Below are positions 35,837 through 43,678 of a stretch of DNA of 43,838 nucleotides, in pieces; the first letter of the stretch is position 1, and each line of letters opens with the position of its first letter. The notes beneath the pieces were generated by a model, which had not been told where the DNA came from, ran no database searches, and was given only the letters and a program-made list of their open reading frames with translations. Made by a program: the position numbers and the translations under genes. The stretch covers positions 1 through 43,838 of the forward strand of contig NZ_APHR01000028.1 in assembly GCF_000349205.1 (NCBI RefSeq), given 5' to 3'. This stretch comes from Methylophaga lonarensis MPL. GTDB lineage: Bacteria > Pseudomonadota > Gammaproteobacteria > Nitrosococcales > Methylophagaceae.

Positions 35837-36838
35837 ATGTTTCCAGCCCTTCATGACGTTTTGGCAGGTGTGATAGGCGGCATCATTGTCGCGCTGATCG
35901 GTTGGGGGCTGACCGTTGCCAAACAGTTATATGAAAAAAAGAAATTTCCGATAGAAGGCGAATACCTTACCTATTTTGAAGATATGGAAGACGGGCAACC
36001 GGTCATGGTCACTTCGTTAACAAGTATCAAGCAAAAAGGCACCAGAATTATCGGTAAAAACACCTTGCCCGATGGCCGCAGTTGGACCATCGACGGCAAT
36101 ATTGTCGGCACAGGCCATGTGGCCGGTGTGTATTCTGCCGATGCGACTTATGACGATGGTGTCGGATCTTTTTACCTGAAAATAAACGGCGATAATCTGG
36201 ATGGCATGTGGTCGGGCTATGACAATGAAAATAAGACCACCGCTTCTGGACGTTACTTCTTCAAGAAAAAAGCGCAAATAACTATCAGCGAAGCGACCGA
36301 GGCTGATATTCCCAGTATTTTGAATCTATCTATTCCCTTGTTTGGCGAGGGCTATATCAAAGACGTGTCCGACTATATCAACAGCCAGGATGGGGCGGCA
36401 TTTGTCGCCAGAGAAAACGACAAGGTTGTTGGCTATGCGCTGGCAAAACGCTGTGAAAAGAATGACCTGCGAAATCTGTTTGGCGAGGATGAAAAGATTT
36501 CCGTGGATATCACCCATGCAGACAAGGCCGGGTATTTAGGTGTCATCAAAACCATCGGAGTGTCGCCACAGCGCCAAGGTCACGGCATTGGCGAGGCTCT
36601 GTTCAAGGAAGCAGAGTCGAGGCTTAAAGAAAAAGGCGTTAAAATAATTGTGGTGCCAGGCTGGGTCGATAACGGCAAAACCAATATTGACGGCCTGATG
36701 AAACACTTTGACTATTCGCCTTTTATGTTCGACCCGGAATATTGGAAAGCGCGTTGTGAAAAAGAAGAATTTCAATGCCCGAACAAAAAAGGAACAGCGT
36801 GTGTTTGTGGAATAAAGTTCTATAAAAAGTCTTTATGA
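35837..36838 (+). CDS. Membrane-anchored beta-domain/GNAT acetyltransferase fusion
   Basis: A 333-residue protein in three parts. Residues about 8-28 form a single transmembrane helix. Residues about 38-146 are a beta-rich domain (IEGEYLTYFED, SIKQKGTRIIGKNTLPDGRSW, GSFYLKINGDNLDGMWSGYD), which looks like a small lipocalin-type barrel. Residues about 149-310 are a GNAT domain with the acetyl-CoA loop QRQGHGIGEALFKEAE. The tail has four cysteines (CEKEEFQCPNKKGTACVCG) that might bind metal. I know no named family with this layout. GNAT activity is likely from the motif; its substrate and the function of the N-terminal part are unknown. Confidence 0.7.
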   Translation: MFPALHDVLAGVIGGIIVALIGWGLTVAKQLYEKKKFPIEGEYLTYFEDMEDGQPVMVTSLTSIKQKGTRIIGKNTLPDGRSWTIDGNIVGTGHVAGVYSADATYDDGVGSFYLKINGDNLDGMWSGYDNENKTTASGRYFFKKKAQITISEATEADIPSILNLSIPLFGEGYIKDVSDYINSQDGAAFVARENDKVVGYALAKRCEKNDLRNLFGEDEKISVDITHADKAGYLGVIKTIGVSPQRQGHGIGEALFKEAESRLKEKGVKIIVVPGWVDNGKTNIDGLMKHFDYSPFMFDPEYWKARCEKEEFQCPNKKGTACVCGIKFYKKSL

Positions 36839-36898
36839 AAACAGCATGGCTGTGATCAAGCCGCAGGATGCGGGGTTAAATAGCTCGAGGTACCCCCC

Positions 36899-37501
36899 AT
36901 GGAACTGGACGACGATATTTTCAATTCATTACTCAAGTACACCAAGGCTTTGTCTGTGGCGCTTGGGTATCGTGATCTTTCAACACAACTGCATTCAGAA
37001 CGGGTGCAAGAACTGTCAGCCAGTATTGGCGAATATTGCGGTTTAAATCGTAAAGAGCTCAATACGCTGGTAATGGCGGCTTCTTTTCACGATGTTGGCA
37101 AGATCGGCATTTCCGACAATATTCTGCTCAAACCAGCCAAGCTCGATGAGGCTGAGTGGTTGACGATGAAAGAGCATTCGGAGATAGGTGAGAAGATCAT
37201 GCTCTCGACCGAGCTTGAGGGCGCGCCGCAAGTTGCCCGGTTGATTCGTCATCATCACGAGCACTTCAATGGCATGGGCTATCCGGATAATCTTGCCGGT
37301 GAGGAAATTCCTATTTGCGCCCGCATTATCAGCATTGCAGACAGCTACGACGCCATGGCGGTCACGCGGTCATATCACCGCGTCAGAACGCACTCGGAAA
37401 TCATGGACATTCTGCATGAGGAAACCGGCAAGAAGCATGATCCCGAGCTGATGAAAGGCTTTTGCAAGATTATCGAACGTAGTCATCATCGAGCACCTTG
37501 A
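36899..37501 (+). CDS. HD-GYP domain protein (c-di-GMP phosphodiesterase family)
   Basis: A 200-residue protein that is almost entirely an HD-GYP domain, without a receiver or sensor part. Visible motifs are LHSERV, FHDVGKIGI (HD), KEHSEIGE, HHHEHFNGMGYPD (the GYP part) and SIADSYDAM. HD-GYP enzymes degrade c-di-GMP to pGpG or GMP. The key metal ligands are present, so activity is plausible. A diguanylate cyclase lies elsewhere in the window. The ATG is preceded by GAGGTACC, and it lies 60 bp after the GNAT fusion gene. Confidence 0.88.
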   Translation: MELDDDIFNSLLKYTKALSVALGYRDLSTQLHSERVQELSASIGEYCGLNRKELNTLVMAASFHDVGKIGISDNILLKPAKLDEAEWLTMKEHSEIGEKIMLSTELEGAPQVARLIRHHHEHFNGMGYPDNLAGEEIPICARIISIADSYDAMAVTRSYHRVRTHSEIMDILHEETGKKHDPELMKGFCKIIERSHHRAP

Positions 37502-38011
37502 TAGTCAGCCTTTTTTCACTGCGTAGTTGGTGAAAAGTGTCTAACTACTCAATAGTTTTGTATCAAGACTATGCTTCTGCGGACAAATAATTAAGACATT
37601 TTAAGTCTGTAGAAAGCCAATCAAAGCGTTATCAAAGCCGCTATACAGATTTTTATTGCCAATGCTTGAGAACTGTGGAATATTGCATTTCGCAAACTAT
37701 TCTCAATGGATTCGGGAAATAAAAATCAGGTTATGGAAAACACGCTCTACCACTCAGCAATTAATCAATCCAGCCTGTTTTATCAAGCGGCTTCACAGCA
37801 TACTCAGTCTGCTGATGTACTCATCCCAAAACACTCTCTAAAGCAGTCAAATTTTGGCATTGGTTTCACCCTGTGTGATTCAGAACTGCCACCTGTAAGT
37901 TCTCGTGTCACATTGGCTTTTCTGGGGGATAAGCCTGATAGTTTTCACATGAGCTTGGACCAGGCCTGAACAGGGTTAACTGGTTTTTTGGCAGTAAAAA
38001 AGGACATAACA
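37502..38011. other. Region with one doubtful small open frame
   Basis: An open frame at 37733-37969 (plus) would give a 78-residue protein (MENTLYHSAINQSSLF...); it also opens earlier at 37706. It has no clear ribosome site and no known features. The rest of the stretch is A/T-rich, with nothing recognisable. Confidence 0.25.
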
Positions 38012-38341
38012 ATGGAAGTTGAAAAACACTCAGGACTGGGGATTGCTTCATTTATCACAAGTATTGTCTCTGGCGTATTCATCTTTTTGCTCATAGCGGT
38101 TGCGGGTGTGATGGAAGCTTCCACTCCTGGAGGGCTTGATGAGGAATCTGCTGCGGCCGTGATGATTGGTTTTTTCCTGTTTGCTTTTCTGGTAACGACG
38201 CTTATTGCATTCGGACTGGGGATAGGTGGGCTGATTCAGAAGGGTCGAAAAAAGATATTTGCCACCCTCGGGACTGTGTTTTCAGCAGTTATTTTTGTGT
38301 CGACAGTACTGCTTTTGATGGTTGGCTTAATGATGGGATAA
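38012..38341 (+). CDS. Small membrane protein (DUF4190-like)
   Basis: A 109-residue protein from ATG 38012 (MEVEKHSGLGIASFITSIVSG), with AAGGA 8 bp before it. Two or three hydrophobic segments (FIFLLIAVAGVM, VMIGFFLFAFLVTTLIAFGLGIGGLIQ and TLGTVFSAVIFVSTVLLLMVG) and the SGLGIASFITSIVSG start resemble DUF4190-type proteins. The function is unknown. It may be co-transcribed with the lipoprotein operon 107 bp downstream. Confidence 0.65.
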   Translation: MEVEKHSGLGIASFITSIVSGVFIFLLIAVAGVMEASTPGGLDEESAAAVMIGFFLFAFLVTTLIAFGLGIGGLIQKGRKKIFATLGTVFSAVIFVSTVLLLMVGLMMG

Positions 38342-38448
38342 AGCGTTTTCTTCGGAACCTAACTTTAGGAGGAACTCGATAAACATTTGAATTGCCACGA
38401 CCAAGATCTTTAACACCTTACCTAAATTTTCACGGAGAGAAACGGGAC

Positions 38449-39144
38449 ATGATATCAATGCCCTTTTACAAAAGTAGTTTACGCGTTGTACTCGGCTTAT
38501 TTTTGATTGCACTTGTTGGTTGTGCGACGGAGAGCCACCAAACAGTTGAAGTAACCCCCGTACAGACTCATCAAACACCCTATCACGGAATAAAATCAAC
38601 ACTGGTCGTGGGACAGTTTGAAAATCGCTCATCTTATATGCATGGCATTTTTTCTTCTGGTGCAGACGAGCTTGGCAATCAAGCCAGAACCATTCTGAAA
38701 GCCGGTTTACAGCAAACCAATCATTTCAATGTGGTGGATCGCGCCAATATGAAAGTACTTGAAGAAGAAGCTGGTTACAGTGGTGTCAGCCAGAAAATCA
38801 GTGGTGCGCGTTATGTGGTATCAGGCGCGATCACAGAGTTTGGTCGGAAGGTGACAGGCGATAAACAACTTTTTGGCATTCTGGGCCGGGGCAAAACGCA
38901 AACCGCTTACGCAAAAGCTACGCTTAATATCGTGGACGTAAAAAGCTCAGAAATTATCTACTCAACCCAAGCTGCCGGTGAGTATGAGCTGAGTAACCGC
39001 GAAGTGATTGGCTTTGGAGGTACCGCAGGTTACGATTCGACTCTGAATGGCAAGGTACTCAATCTGGCCATTACGGAAGCTGTAAATAATATTGTTAGCG
39101 ATATGCATAACGGCGTACTGACATTAGAAAACGCTACTAAATAA
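38449..39144 (+). CDS. CsgG-family lipoprotein
   Basis: A 231-residue lipoprotein from ATG 38449, with lipobox LVGC (Cys25). The CsgG-like domain begins STLVVGQFENRSSYM and continues with QARTILKAGLQQTNHFNVVDRANM, GARYVVSGAITEFGRK and IVDVKSSEIIYS. Curli CsgG forms a secretion pore, but this protein is paired with DUF4810 and DUF799 genes and not with csgBDEF, so it belongs to the three-lipoprotein operon type. It is first in that operon. Confidence 0.85.
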   Translation: MISMPFYKSSLRVVLGLFLIALVGCATESHQTVEVTPVQTHQTPYHGIKSTLVVGQFENRSSYMHGIFSSGADELGNQARTILKAGLQQTNHFNVVDRANMKVLEEEAGYSGVSQKISGARYVVSGAITEFGRKVTGDKQLFGILGRGKTQTAYAKATLNIVDVKSSEIIYSTQAAGEYELSNREVIGFGGTAGYDSTLNGKVLNLAITEAVNNIVSDMHNGVLTLENATK

Positions 39145-39154
39145 GGGATTATTT

Positions 39155-39526
39155 ATGTCAATTCATAAACTGTCAGTGGCTGGCGCTGGCCTTGCATTGA
39201 TGCTTTTAACAGGGTGCGCGCAGCAACCCAAGCAGTTGTATCACTGGGGTGACTACGAAAACTTGCTCTACATTATGTATACAGAGCCCGGTGCTGCTGA
39301 CCCAGATATGCAAATTCAAAAACTCACCGCAGACATTCAGCAAGCGCATGCCAAAGATCTGCGCATCGCTCCGGGTATTCATGCTCACCTGGGCTATATG
39401 TATGCATTAAAAGGCAACATGGCCTCTGCAAAAGCAGAATTTATCAAAGAAAAGCAGCTCTATCCCGAATCAGCGATTTTTATTGATGGCATGTTGCAGC
39501 GTATGGAAAAAGGAATGGACTCATGA
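39155..39526 (+). CDS. DUF4810 lipoprotein
   Basis: A 123-residue lipoprotein with lipobox LTGC (Cys21). The body YHWGDYENLLYIMYTEPG is the DUF4810 signature, and the C-terminal part (APGIHAHLGYMYALKGNMASAKAEFIKEK) looks like a TPR repeat. It lies 10 bp after the CsgG-like gene and overlaps the next gene by 4 bp. Confidence 0.85.
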   Translation: MSIHKLSVAGAGLALMLLTGCAQQPKQLYHWGDYENLLYIMYTEPGAADPDMQIQKLTADIQQAHAKDLRIAPGIHAHLGYMYALKGNMASAKAEFIKEKQLYPESAIFIDGMLQRMEKGMDS

Positions 39527-40176
39527 TGATTAAACGGACATTTTTACTACTGCCATTACTTATGCTAATGCTGCTGACGGGCTGTGCAACAACCCCTGAG
39601 CCGTACAATTATGATGCTTTGCTGGCGGCTAAACCGCGCTCTATTTTGGTGATCCCGCCGTTGAATGAATCCTTAGAAGTCAACGCCTCGTATATTGATC
39701 TCTCAACCTTGTCTCGGCCGCTGGCTGAGAAGGGCTACTATGTCTTTCCTGTCGCCGTTATCGAAAATTTTATGAAAGAAAACGGTTTACCCACACCGGA
39801 CGAAATGAATCAGGTGCCATTGGATAAACTGCAGGAAAATACGGGCGCTGATTCGGTGTTGTACATCCGAATCTCTGATTGGGGACAGAAATACACCTTG
39901 CTGGATTCAACTACAGTTGTGCGGTCACATGTAAGACTTGTTGATGCCCGCACAGGTGCATTATTGTGGGATGCAGATGCATCGGCGGTTCAGAGTGGCT
40001 CCAACAGCAGTGGTGGAATTTTAGAGGCATTAGTTGCGGCAGCCATTACGCAGATTATCGGCGATATAACTGATATGACGCCATCTGTTGCAAGGCTAGC
40101 CAACGCTGAAGCAATTAACAATCCTCAGCGAGGTTTGTTGAATGGTCCGTATGCACCACCGCAACACCCTCAATAA
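39523..40176 (+). CDS. DUF799 lipoprotein (GNA1162 family)
   Basis: A 217-residue lipoprotein with lipobox LTGC (Cys21), of the DUF799/GNA1162 family first known as a Neisseria surface antigen. Conserved stretches are KPRSILVIPPLNESLEVNA, KGYYVFPVAVIENFMKENG and GADSVLYIRISDWGQKY. It follows CsgG-like and DUF4810 genes in the order found in other proteobacteria. The trio probably forms an outer-membrane assembly of unknown purpose. Confidence 0.88.
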   Translation: MMIKRTFLLLPLLMLMLLTGCATTPEPYNYDALLAAKPRSILVIPPLNESLEVNASYIDLSTLSRPLAEKGYYVFPVAVIENFMKENGLPTPDEMNQVPLDKLQENTGADSVLYIRISDWGQKYTLLDSTTVVRSHVRLVDARTGALLWDADASAVQSGSNSSGGILEALVAAAITQIIGDITDMTPSVARLANAEAINNPQRGLLNGPYAPPQHPQ

Positions 40177-40204
40177 CCGGCATCATGCCCAGATCATCAA
40201 CATG

Positions 40205-40223
40205 GGGGGCGACTGTCGCCCCC
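40205..40223. terminator. GC-rich hairpin after the lipoprotein operon
   Basis: GGGGGCGA (40205-40212) and TCGCCCCC (40216-40223) form a perfect 8-bp stem with a 3-base loop between the convergent ends of the lipoprotein operon and the 57-residue gene. No T-run follows on either strand, so termination would be incomplete. Confidence 0.45.
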
Positions 40224-40230
40224 TAACTGG

Positions 40231-40404
40231 TTAAGAGATTGAGGCCAGCCAATCCTGGTAGCTTGGTTTGGCTTGTGAATGTAAGCCGGAAGCCCTGAAG
40301 GCTTTTTCACTGTCAATAATCTCGCCGTTGTATTCGAAGATATTATCTTCTGAGTGATGTCTTATCCAGGTTTCAAAGTCAGCCATGTCAGTATTTGTTC
40401 TCAT
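40231..40404 (-). CDS. Small protein of 57 residues, unknown function
   Basis: A short gene coding for MRTNTDMADFETWIRHHSED, then NIFEYNGEIIDSEKAFRASG and a tail ending DWLASIS. AAGGA lies 8 bp before its ATG, which supports it as real. It is soluble and fairly acidic, without a signal peptide or known motif. A CRP-type site lies 108 bp upstream of its start on its promoter side. Confidence 0.55.
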   Translation of the reverse strand: MRTNTDMADFETWIRHHSEDNIFEYNGEIIDSEKAFRASGLHSQAKPSYQDWLASIS

Positions 40405-40511
40405 CAGTTCATTCCTTGCGTGATTAAAGGTTGTTGCTGCAACTTGGTTGCGTGCAATTTAATCGCGGGAGTGTTTAATTTGTGTGAAAACAAGTGAGCA
40501 TATTACTTATT

Positions 40512-40527
40512 TGTGAGCTGGCTCACA
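40512..40527. promoter_or_regulatory. Perfect CRP-type palindrome
   Basis: TGTGAGCTGGCTCACA matches the CRP consensus TGTGA-N6-TCACA in both half-sites and is flanked by A/T-rich DNA (TATT before, TTTAT after). It lies upstream of the 57-residue gene and just past the 3' end of pxpC. It could also fold as a 7-bp hairpin. Confidence 0.6.
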
Positions 40528-40604
40528 TTTATTTTCCGGTATGGCGAGTCAATTTCTATTTTTTAGCTAAACAGCGCATTTTTATTGCACTTGAGCGCTA
40601 TGAG

Positions 40605-41534
40605 TTAGATACCAAAAAACTGATAAAAGCGTCGCATCTGCCGTTGTGCTTCTGCGAGTGTCATCGTGGTGAATCTGAGTTCGGTCATCGCTTGCTGCTG
40701 GGCCAGCAAGAACGCATCCATTGAAAAGACGCTGCCAAGTACGGGGTAGCCGCCAATGGTTTGCCGATCTTTGAGCAGGATGATGGGTTGACCATCTGGG
40801 GGGATCTGAATACTGCCAAACGCAGTGCCTTCGGAAATAATGCCTTTGACCTTGGGCTTGATAGCTTCACCCTGTAATCGCAGGCCCATACTGTTGCTCT
40901 GGGCCGAGATTCGGTAGGTGTGGTGAAACAGTTTTTGCTCTTCCGACGGGCTGAAATCATGGCGGTGTTGATTGACGATAACGCTGACAATCAGTGGTTG
41001 TTGATAGTCTGGAACAAACATTGATGGCACGCGGGTTCTGATATCTTGTTTGGATTCCTGGCAGGAGATAAGGTCACCGGCTTTTAGTGGACTGCCTGTT
41101 CCATCAAGACCACCAATTTTTTCACGTATGACGGTGGCCACCGAGCCAAAACTTGGTGTTATCTGAAAGCCACCCTTGACCGCCAGATATGTTCGAATGC
41201 CTGATTTTGCGTAGCCAAAGCTTAATGTATCGCCTGATTTGATTGCGTGACTTTGCCAGTTTGCCAAGGGTTGGTTATTGCGCGTTACCAGCATATCGGC
41301 GCCGGTAATGGCGATCTGGCTGTCTGTTAAAGCCTGAAGTTGCAGACCGCCAAAACAAATCTCCAGCGCGGGACTGTTGGCGCGATTATCCAATAAACGA
41401 TTTGCCCACAGATAGGCTTGTTCGTCGGCCGCGCCTCCAGTGCTTAAACCAATGTGTCGATAATTAAATCGGCCAAGATCCTGAACTAGCGTCAGCATGC
41501 CGGGTTTGAGCACTTTGAAGCCCGTTGGCATCAT
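40605..41534 (-). CDS. pxpC: 5-oxoprolinase subunit PxpC
   Basis: A 309-residue protein of the KipA/YbgK (biotin-dependent carboxyltransferase-like) family. PxpABC hydrolyses 5-oxoproline to glutamate with ATP, removing a damage product of glutamine and glutathione. The N-terminal MLTLVQDLGRFNYRHIGLS and LEICFGGLQ are typical. The start overlaps the pxpB stop (ATGA). Confidence 0.93.
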   Translation of the reverse strand: MMPTGFKVLKPGMLTLVQDLGRFNYRHIGLSTGGAADEQAYLWANRLLDNRANSPALEICFGGLQLQALTDSQIAITGADMLVTRNNQPLANWQSHAIKSGDTLSFGYAKSGIRTYLAVKGGFQITPSFGSVATVIREKIGGLDGTGSPLKAGDLISCQESKQDIRTRVPSMFVPDYQQPLIVSVIVNQHRHDFSPSEEQKLFHHTYRISAQSNSMGLRLQGEAIKPKVKGIISEGTAFGSIQIPPDGQPIILLKDRQTIGGYPVLGSVFSMDAFLLAQQQAMTELRFTTMTLAEAQRQMRRFYQFFGI

Positions 41535-42223
41535 GACAAAACGCCTCCAGCCTCCAAAAACTGCTGTTTACTAATCGGCTTGAACTGCACTCGGTCGCCG
41601 GTTTTCACTGGACATAATTCAGTGTGCGTTCGGTCAAACATCGGCATGGGAGTTCGACCCAGAATATTCCAACCGCCTGGTGTTTCTGTCGGATAGACAG
41701 CAGTTTGCTGATCGGCAATGGCAACAGAGCCAGCACTGACGCGTTGTCGTGGTCGATCCAGACGCGGTGTTGCCAATTGCTGACTGACATGTCCCATATA
41801 GGCAAAGCCGGGCGCAAAGCCTATGGCAAATACCTGATAGCTGTTGGCGGTATGCCGATGAATGACTTCATCGATGTTGATCTGATGGTAGTCAGCGACC
41901 CGCGGTAAGTCAGGTCCGACCGCTGGGTCATACCAGACCGGAATTTCAACCAGGCGGCCAGTGACCGAATTGTCGATAATAAGCTCAGCAAGCTGCTGCG
42001 CTATGAGGGTTTGAATGCTGGCAAAGTCATGCTTTCGCAGATCATAAAACAACATCAAGGTGGTATAGCTCGGCACCATGCCGCGAAGATCTTGCCCAAG
42101 GGCACGTTGCAGACACTGGCTGGCAGCAGTAATGGTTGGCACTAAATCCAGCTGAATCTGCTCGCCAAAACGAATCAAAACAGCATCTAATCCTGCGGGT
42201 TCAATGTGCCATATCGCCTTCAT
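41531..42223 (-). CDS. pxpB: 5-oxoprolinase subunit PxpB
   Basis: A protein of 230 residues of the KipI/YbgJ family, part of the PxpABC complex. FAIGFAPGFAYMG and PRQRVSAGSVAIADQQTAVYPTETPGGWNILGRTP are diagnostic. The start ATG 42223 (MKAIWHIEPAGLDA) overlaps the pxpA stop; a longer frame to 42304 lies inside pxpA and is rejected. Confidence 0.93.
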   Translation of the reverse strand: MKAIWHIEPAGLDAVLIRFGEQIQLDLVPTITAASQCLQRALGQDLRGMVPSYTTLMLFYDLRKHDFASIQTLIAQQLAELIIDNSVTGRLVEIPVWYDPAVGPDLPRVADYHQINIDEVIHRHTANSYQVFAIGFAPGFAYMGHVSQQLATPRLDRPRQRVSAGSVAIADQQTAVYPTETPGGWNILGRTPMPMFDRTHTELCPVKTGDRVQFKPISKQQFLEAGGVLS

Positions 42224-42989
42224 TGCACGTTGTAAATGGTATTGAGTTGATGGCGAAGTTGTTGCAGCACCTTGAGCGATTCGGGATTGTCGCCGTGCAC
42301 ACAAAGCGTATCCGCTTGAATACGGAGTCTTTGGCCACTGTGACTGATGACTTGGCCTTCTGTTGCAAGCAGCATGGCCTGATCAAGGATGCGTTGCGGA
42401 TCATCCAATACCGCCCCGGCAATATCGCGTGACAGCAGCAGTCCGTTATCGTCATAGGCACGGTCGGCAAACGCTTCAAATAATAAATTGATACCCACGG
42501 CATCGGCCATTTGCTGTTCAGCGTGATTATCGCCTTTGGCTAACAGCATCAGTGGCAAATTTGAATCATAGCTGGCAATCGCCTGCATCACGCTTTGAGA
42601 ATCGCCTGATCACGCATCATGTCGTTGTAGAGTGCGCCATGCGGTTTGACATAGCTGACCTGCAATTGATGCGCCTGACAGATTCCGGCTAACGCGCCGA
42701 CTTGATAATGAATCAGCGAAATGATTTCCTCTGCTCGTAATTGCATGCTGCGCCGACCAAAACCCACCAGATCCGGATAGCTGGGGTGCGCACCGATTTT
42801 TACGCCGGATTGTTTAGCCAGCAGAACCGTGCGGTTCATGGTCAGTGGATCTGAAGCATGGAAACCACAGGCAATATTGGCCATGTCAATCAATGGCATG
42901 GCTTGCTCATCCAGCCCCATCGACCAGAGGCCAAGGCTTTCGCCCATATCGCAGTTGAGCAGCAGTTTTTTGTGGGTGGTTATTGGCAT
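42220..42989 (-). pseudogene. pxpA: 5-oxoprolinase subunit PxpA, split by a frameshift
   Basis: LamB/YcsF-family subunit, normally about 250 residues, here in two frames. The 5' frame (42588-42989) has [45 protein letters not shown] and KPHGALYND, then stops after ILKA. The 3' frame (42220-42591) resumes as [20 protein letters not shown] and has FADRAYDDNGLLLSR and CVHGDNPES. Joined, they make one full-length PxpA, so a single base is lost near 42591. The frames overlap as GTGATG, which could permit reinitiation, so two separate polypeptides are also possible. A sequencing error cannot be excluded. The gene is first in the operon pxpABC. Confidence 0.8.
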
Positions 42990-43104
42990 GTTGTTGATGA
43001 TTTTTTTGCTGATAAGTCAAAAGCATACACAAATCAGACCGTCAGTTGATCCGGAGCAGCGCAGGCAATGCTATGCTGAGCTTACACCAACGGGGGAATT
43101 TAAT

Positions 43105-43374
43105 ATGAACCAGTTTTTTGCTTCGATGCCACGAGGGATGGCCGTGATCAGTCTAGCCATCGTGGTCAGCGGTTGCGCCGCTTATGGTGCAGCCTCTGGT
43201 GGGTATAACAGTGCACCTCGCTCTAATGAATATGTGCCGCAGGGTTATATGCCACCGGCGGGGCAATGCAGAATCTGGTATTCAGATCGCAAACCGGAAC
43301 AACAACCACCTGTCGGCAATTGTGCTGAGTTGGAGCGACAGGTACCTTCGGGTGCCCGGCTGTTGCGGGGCTAA
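43105..43374 (+). CDS. Small Pro/Gln-rich lipoprotein
   Basis: An 89-residue lipoprotein from ATG 43105, with GGGGGA upstream and lipobox VSGC (Cys24). The mature part YMPPAGQCRIWYSDRKPEQQPPVGNCAELERQ has the PPxGQCRIWYxDRxPxQQPPxGxC pattern of a small uncharacterised proteobacterial lipoprotein family with two conserved cysteines. It is divergent from pxpA. The longer frame from 42829 is an artefact of overlap with pxpA. Confidence 0.72.
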   Translation: MNQFFASMPRGMAVISLAIVVSGCAAYGAASGGYNSAPRSNEYVPQGYMPPAGQCRIWYSDRKPEQQPPVGNCAELERQVPSGARLLRG

Positions 43375-43414
43375 GAGTGGTTCCGCTAAGTTATTGCAAC
43401 CAATACAAAAAGTT

Positions 43415-43499
43415 CGCACAGCGTTTGTCCGGAATCTCTGCACGGCCTGAATAGATTCCCGCCTGCGCGGGAATGACGAGTGTGTTAGCGCGGGAATGA
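43415..43499. repeat. 85-bp direct repeat, copy 1, with dRS3-like palindrome
   Basis: The unit starts CGCACAGCGTTTGTCCGG and contains ATTCCC-GCCTGCGC-GGGAAT, then GACGAGTGTGTTAG and GCGGGAATGA. The second copy is 179 bp downstream and differs at about three positions. It follows the small lipoprotein gene. Confidence 0.85.
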
Positions 43500-43593
43500 T
43501 GCGAAAACGCAGGAGTGATGGCTGAGTTGAGATTGGCAATGATGACGAGCCACCTCCAGGTGAACACTTAATCTCCCCCGTCTTTCCGGAAAA

Positions 43594-43678
43594 CGCACAG
43601 CGTTTGTCCGGAATCTCTGCACGGCCTCAATGGATTCCCGCCTGCGCGGGAATGACGAGTGTGTTAGTGCGGGAATGA
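43594..43678. repeat. 85-bp direct repeat, copy 2, with dRS3-like palindrome
   Basis: Second copy of the unit at 43415-43499, again with ATTCCC-GCCTGCGC-GGGAAT. The spacer between the copies has no gene. Confidence 0.85.

Noticed and set aside
38449-39144. Curli secretion pore CsgG
   Set aside because: No csgA, csgB, csgE or csgF is near, and the neighbours are DUF4810 and DUF799, so this is the other CsgG-like operon type.
40494-40724. Plus-strand frame of 76 residues
   Set aside because: It runs antisense into pxpC, has no ribosome site, and covers the CRP palindrome.
42585-42600. Programmed -1 frameshift in pxpA
   Set aside because: No X-XXY-YYZ slippery heptamer is in frame before the stop, and PxpA is not known to use frameshifting; a plain indel is simpler.
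42829-43374. Long plus-strand frame of 181 residues
   Set aside because: Its first half lies antisense in pxpA. The ribosome site and lipoprotein signal place the true start at 43105.
43282-43539. Minus-strand open frame with SSFPRRRESIQ
   Set aside because: This peptide is the translation of the ATTCCCGC/GCGGGAAT repeat and overlaps the small lipoprotein gene; it is a repeat artefact.
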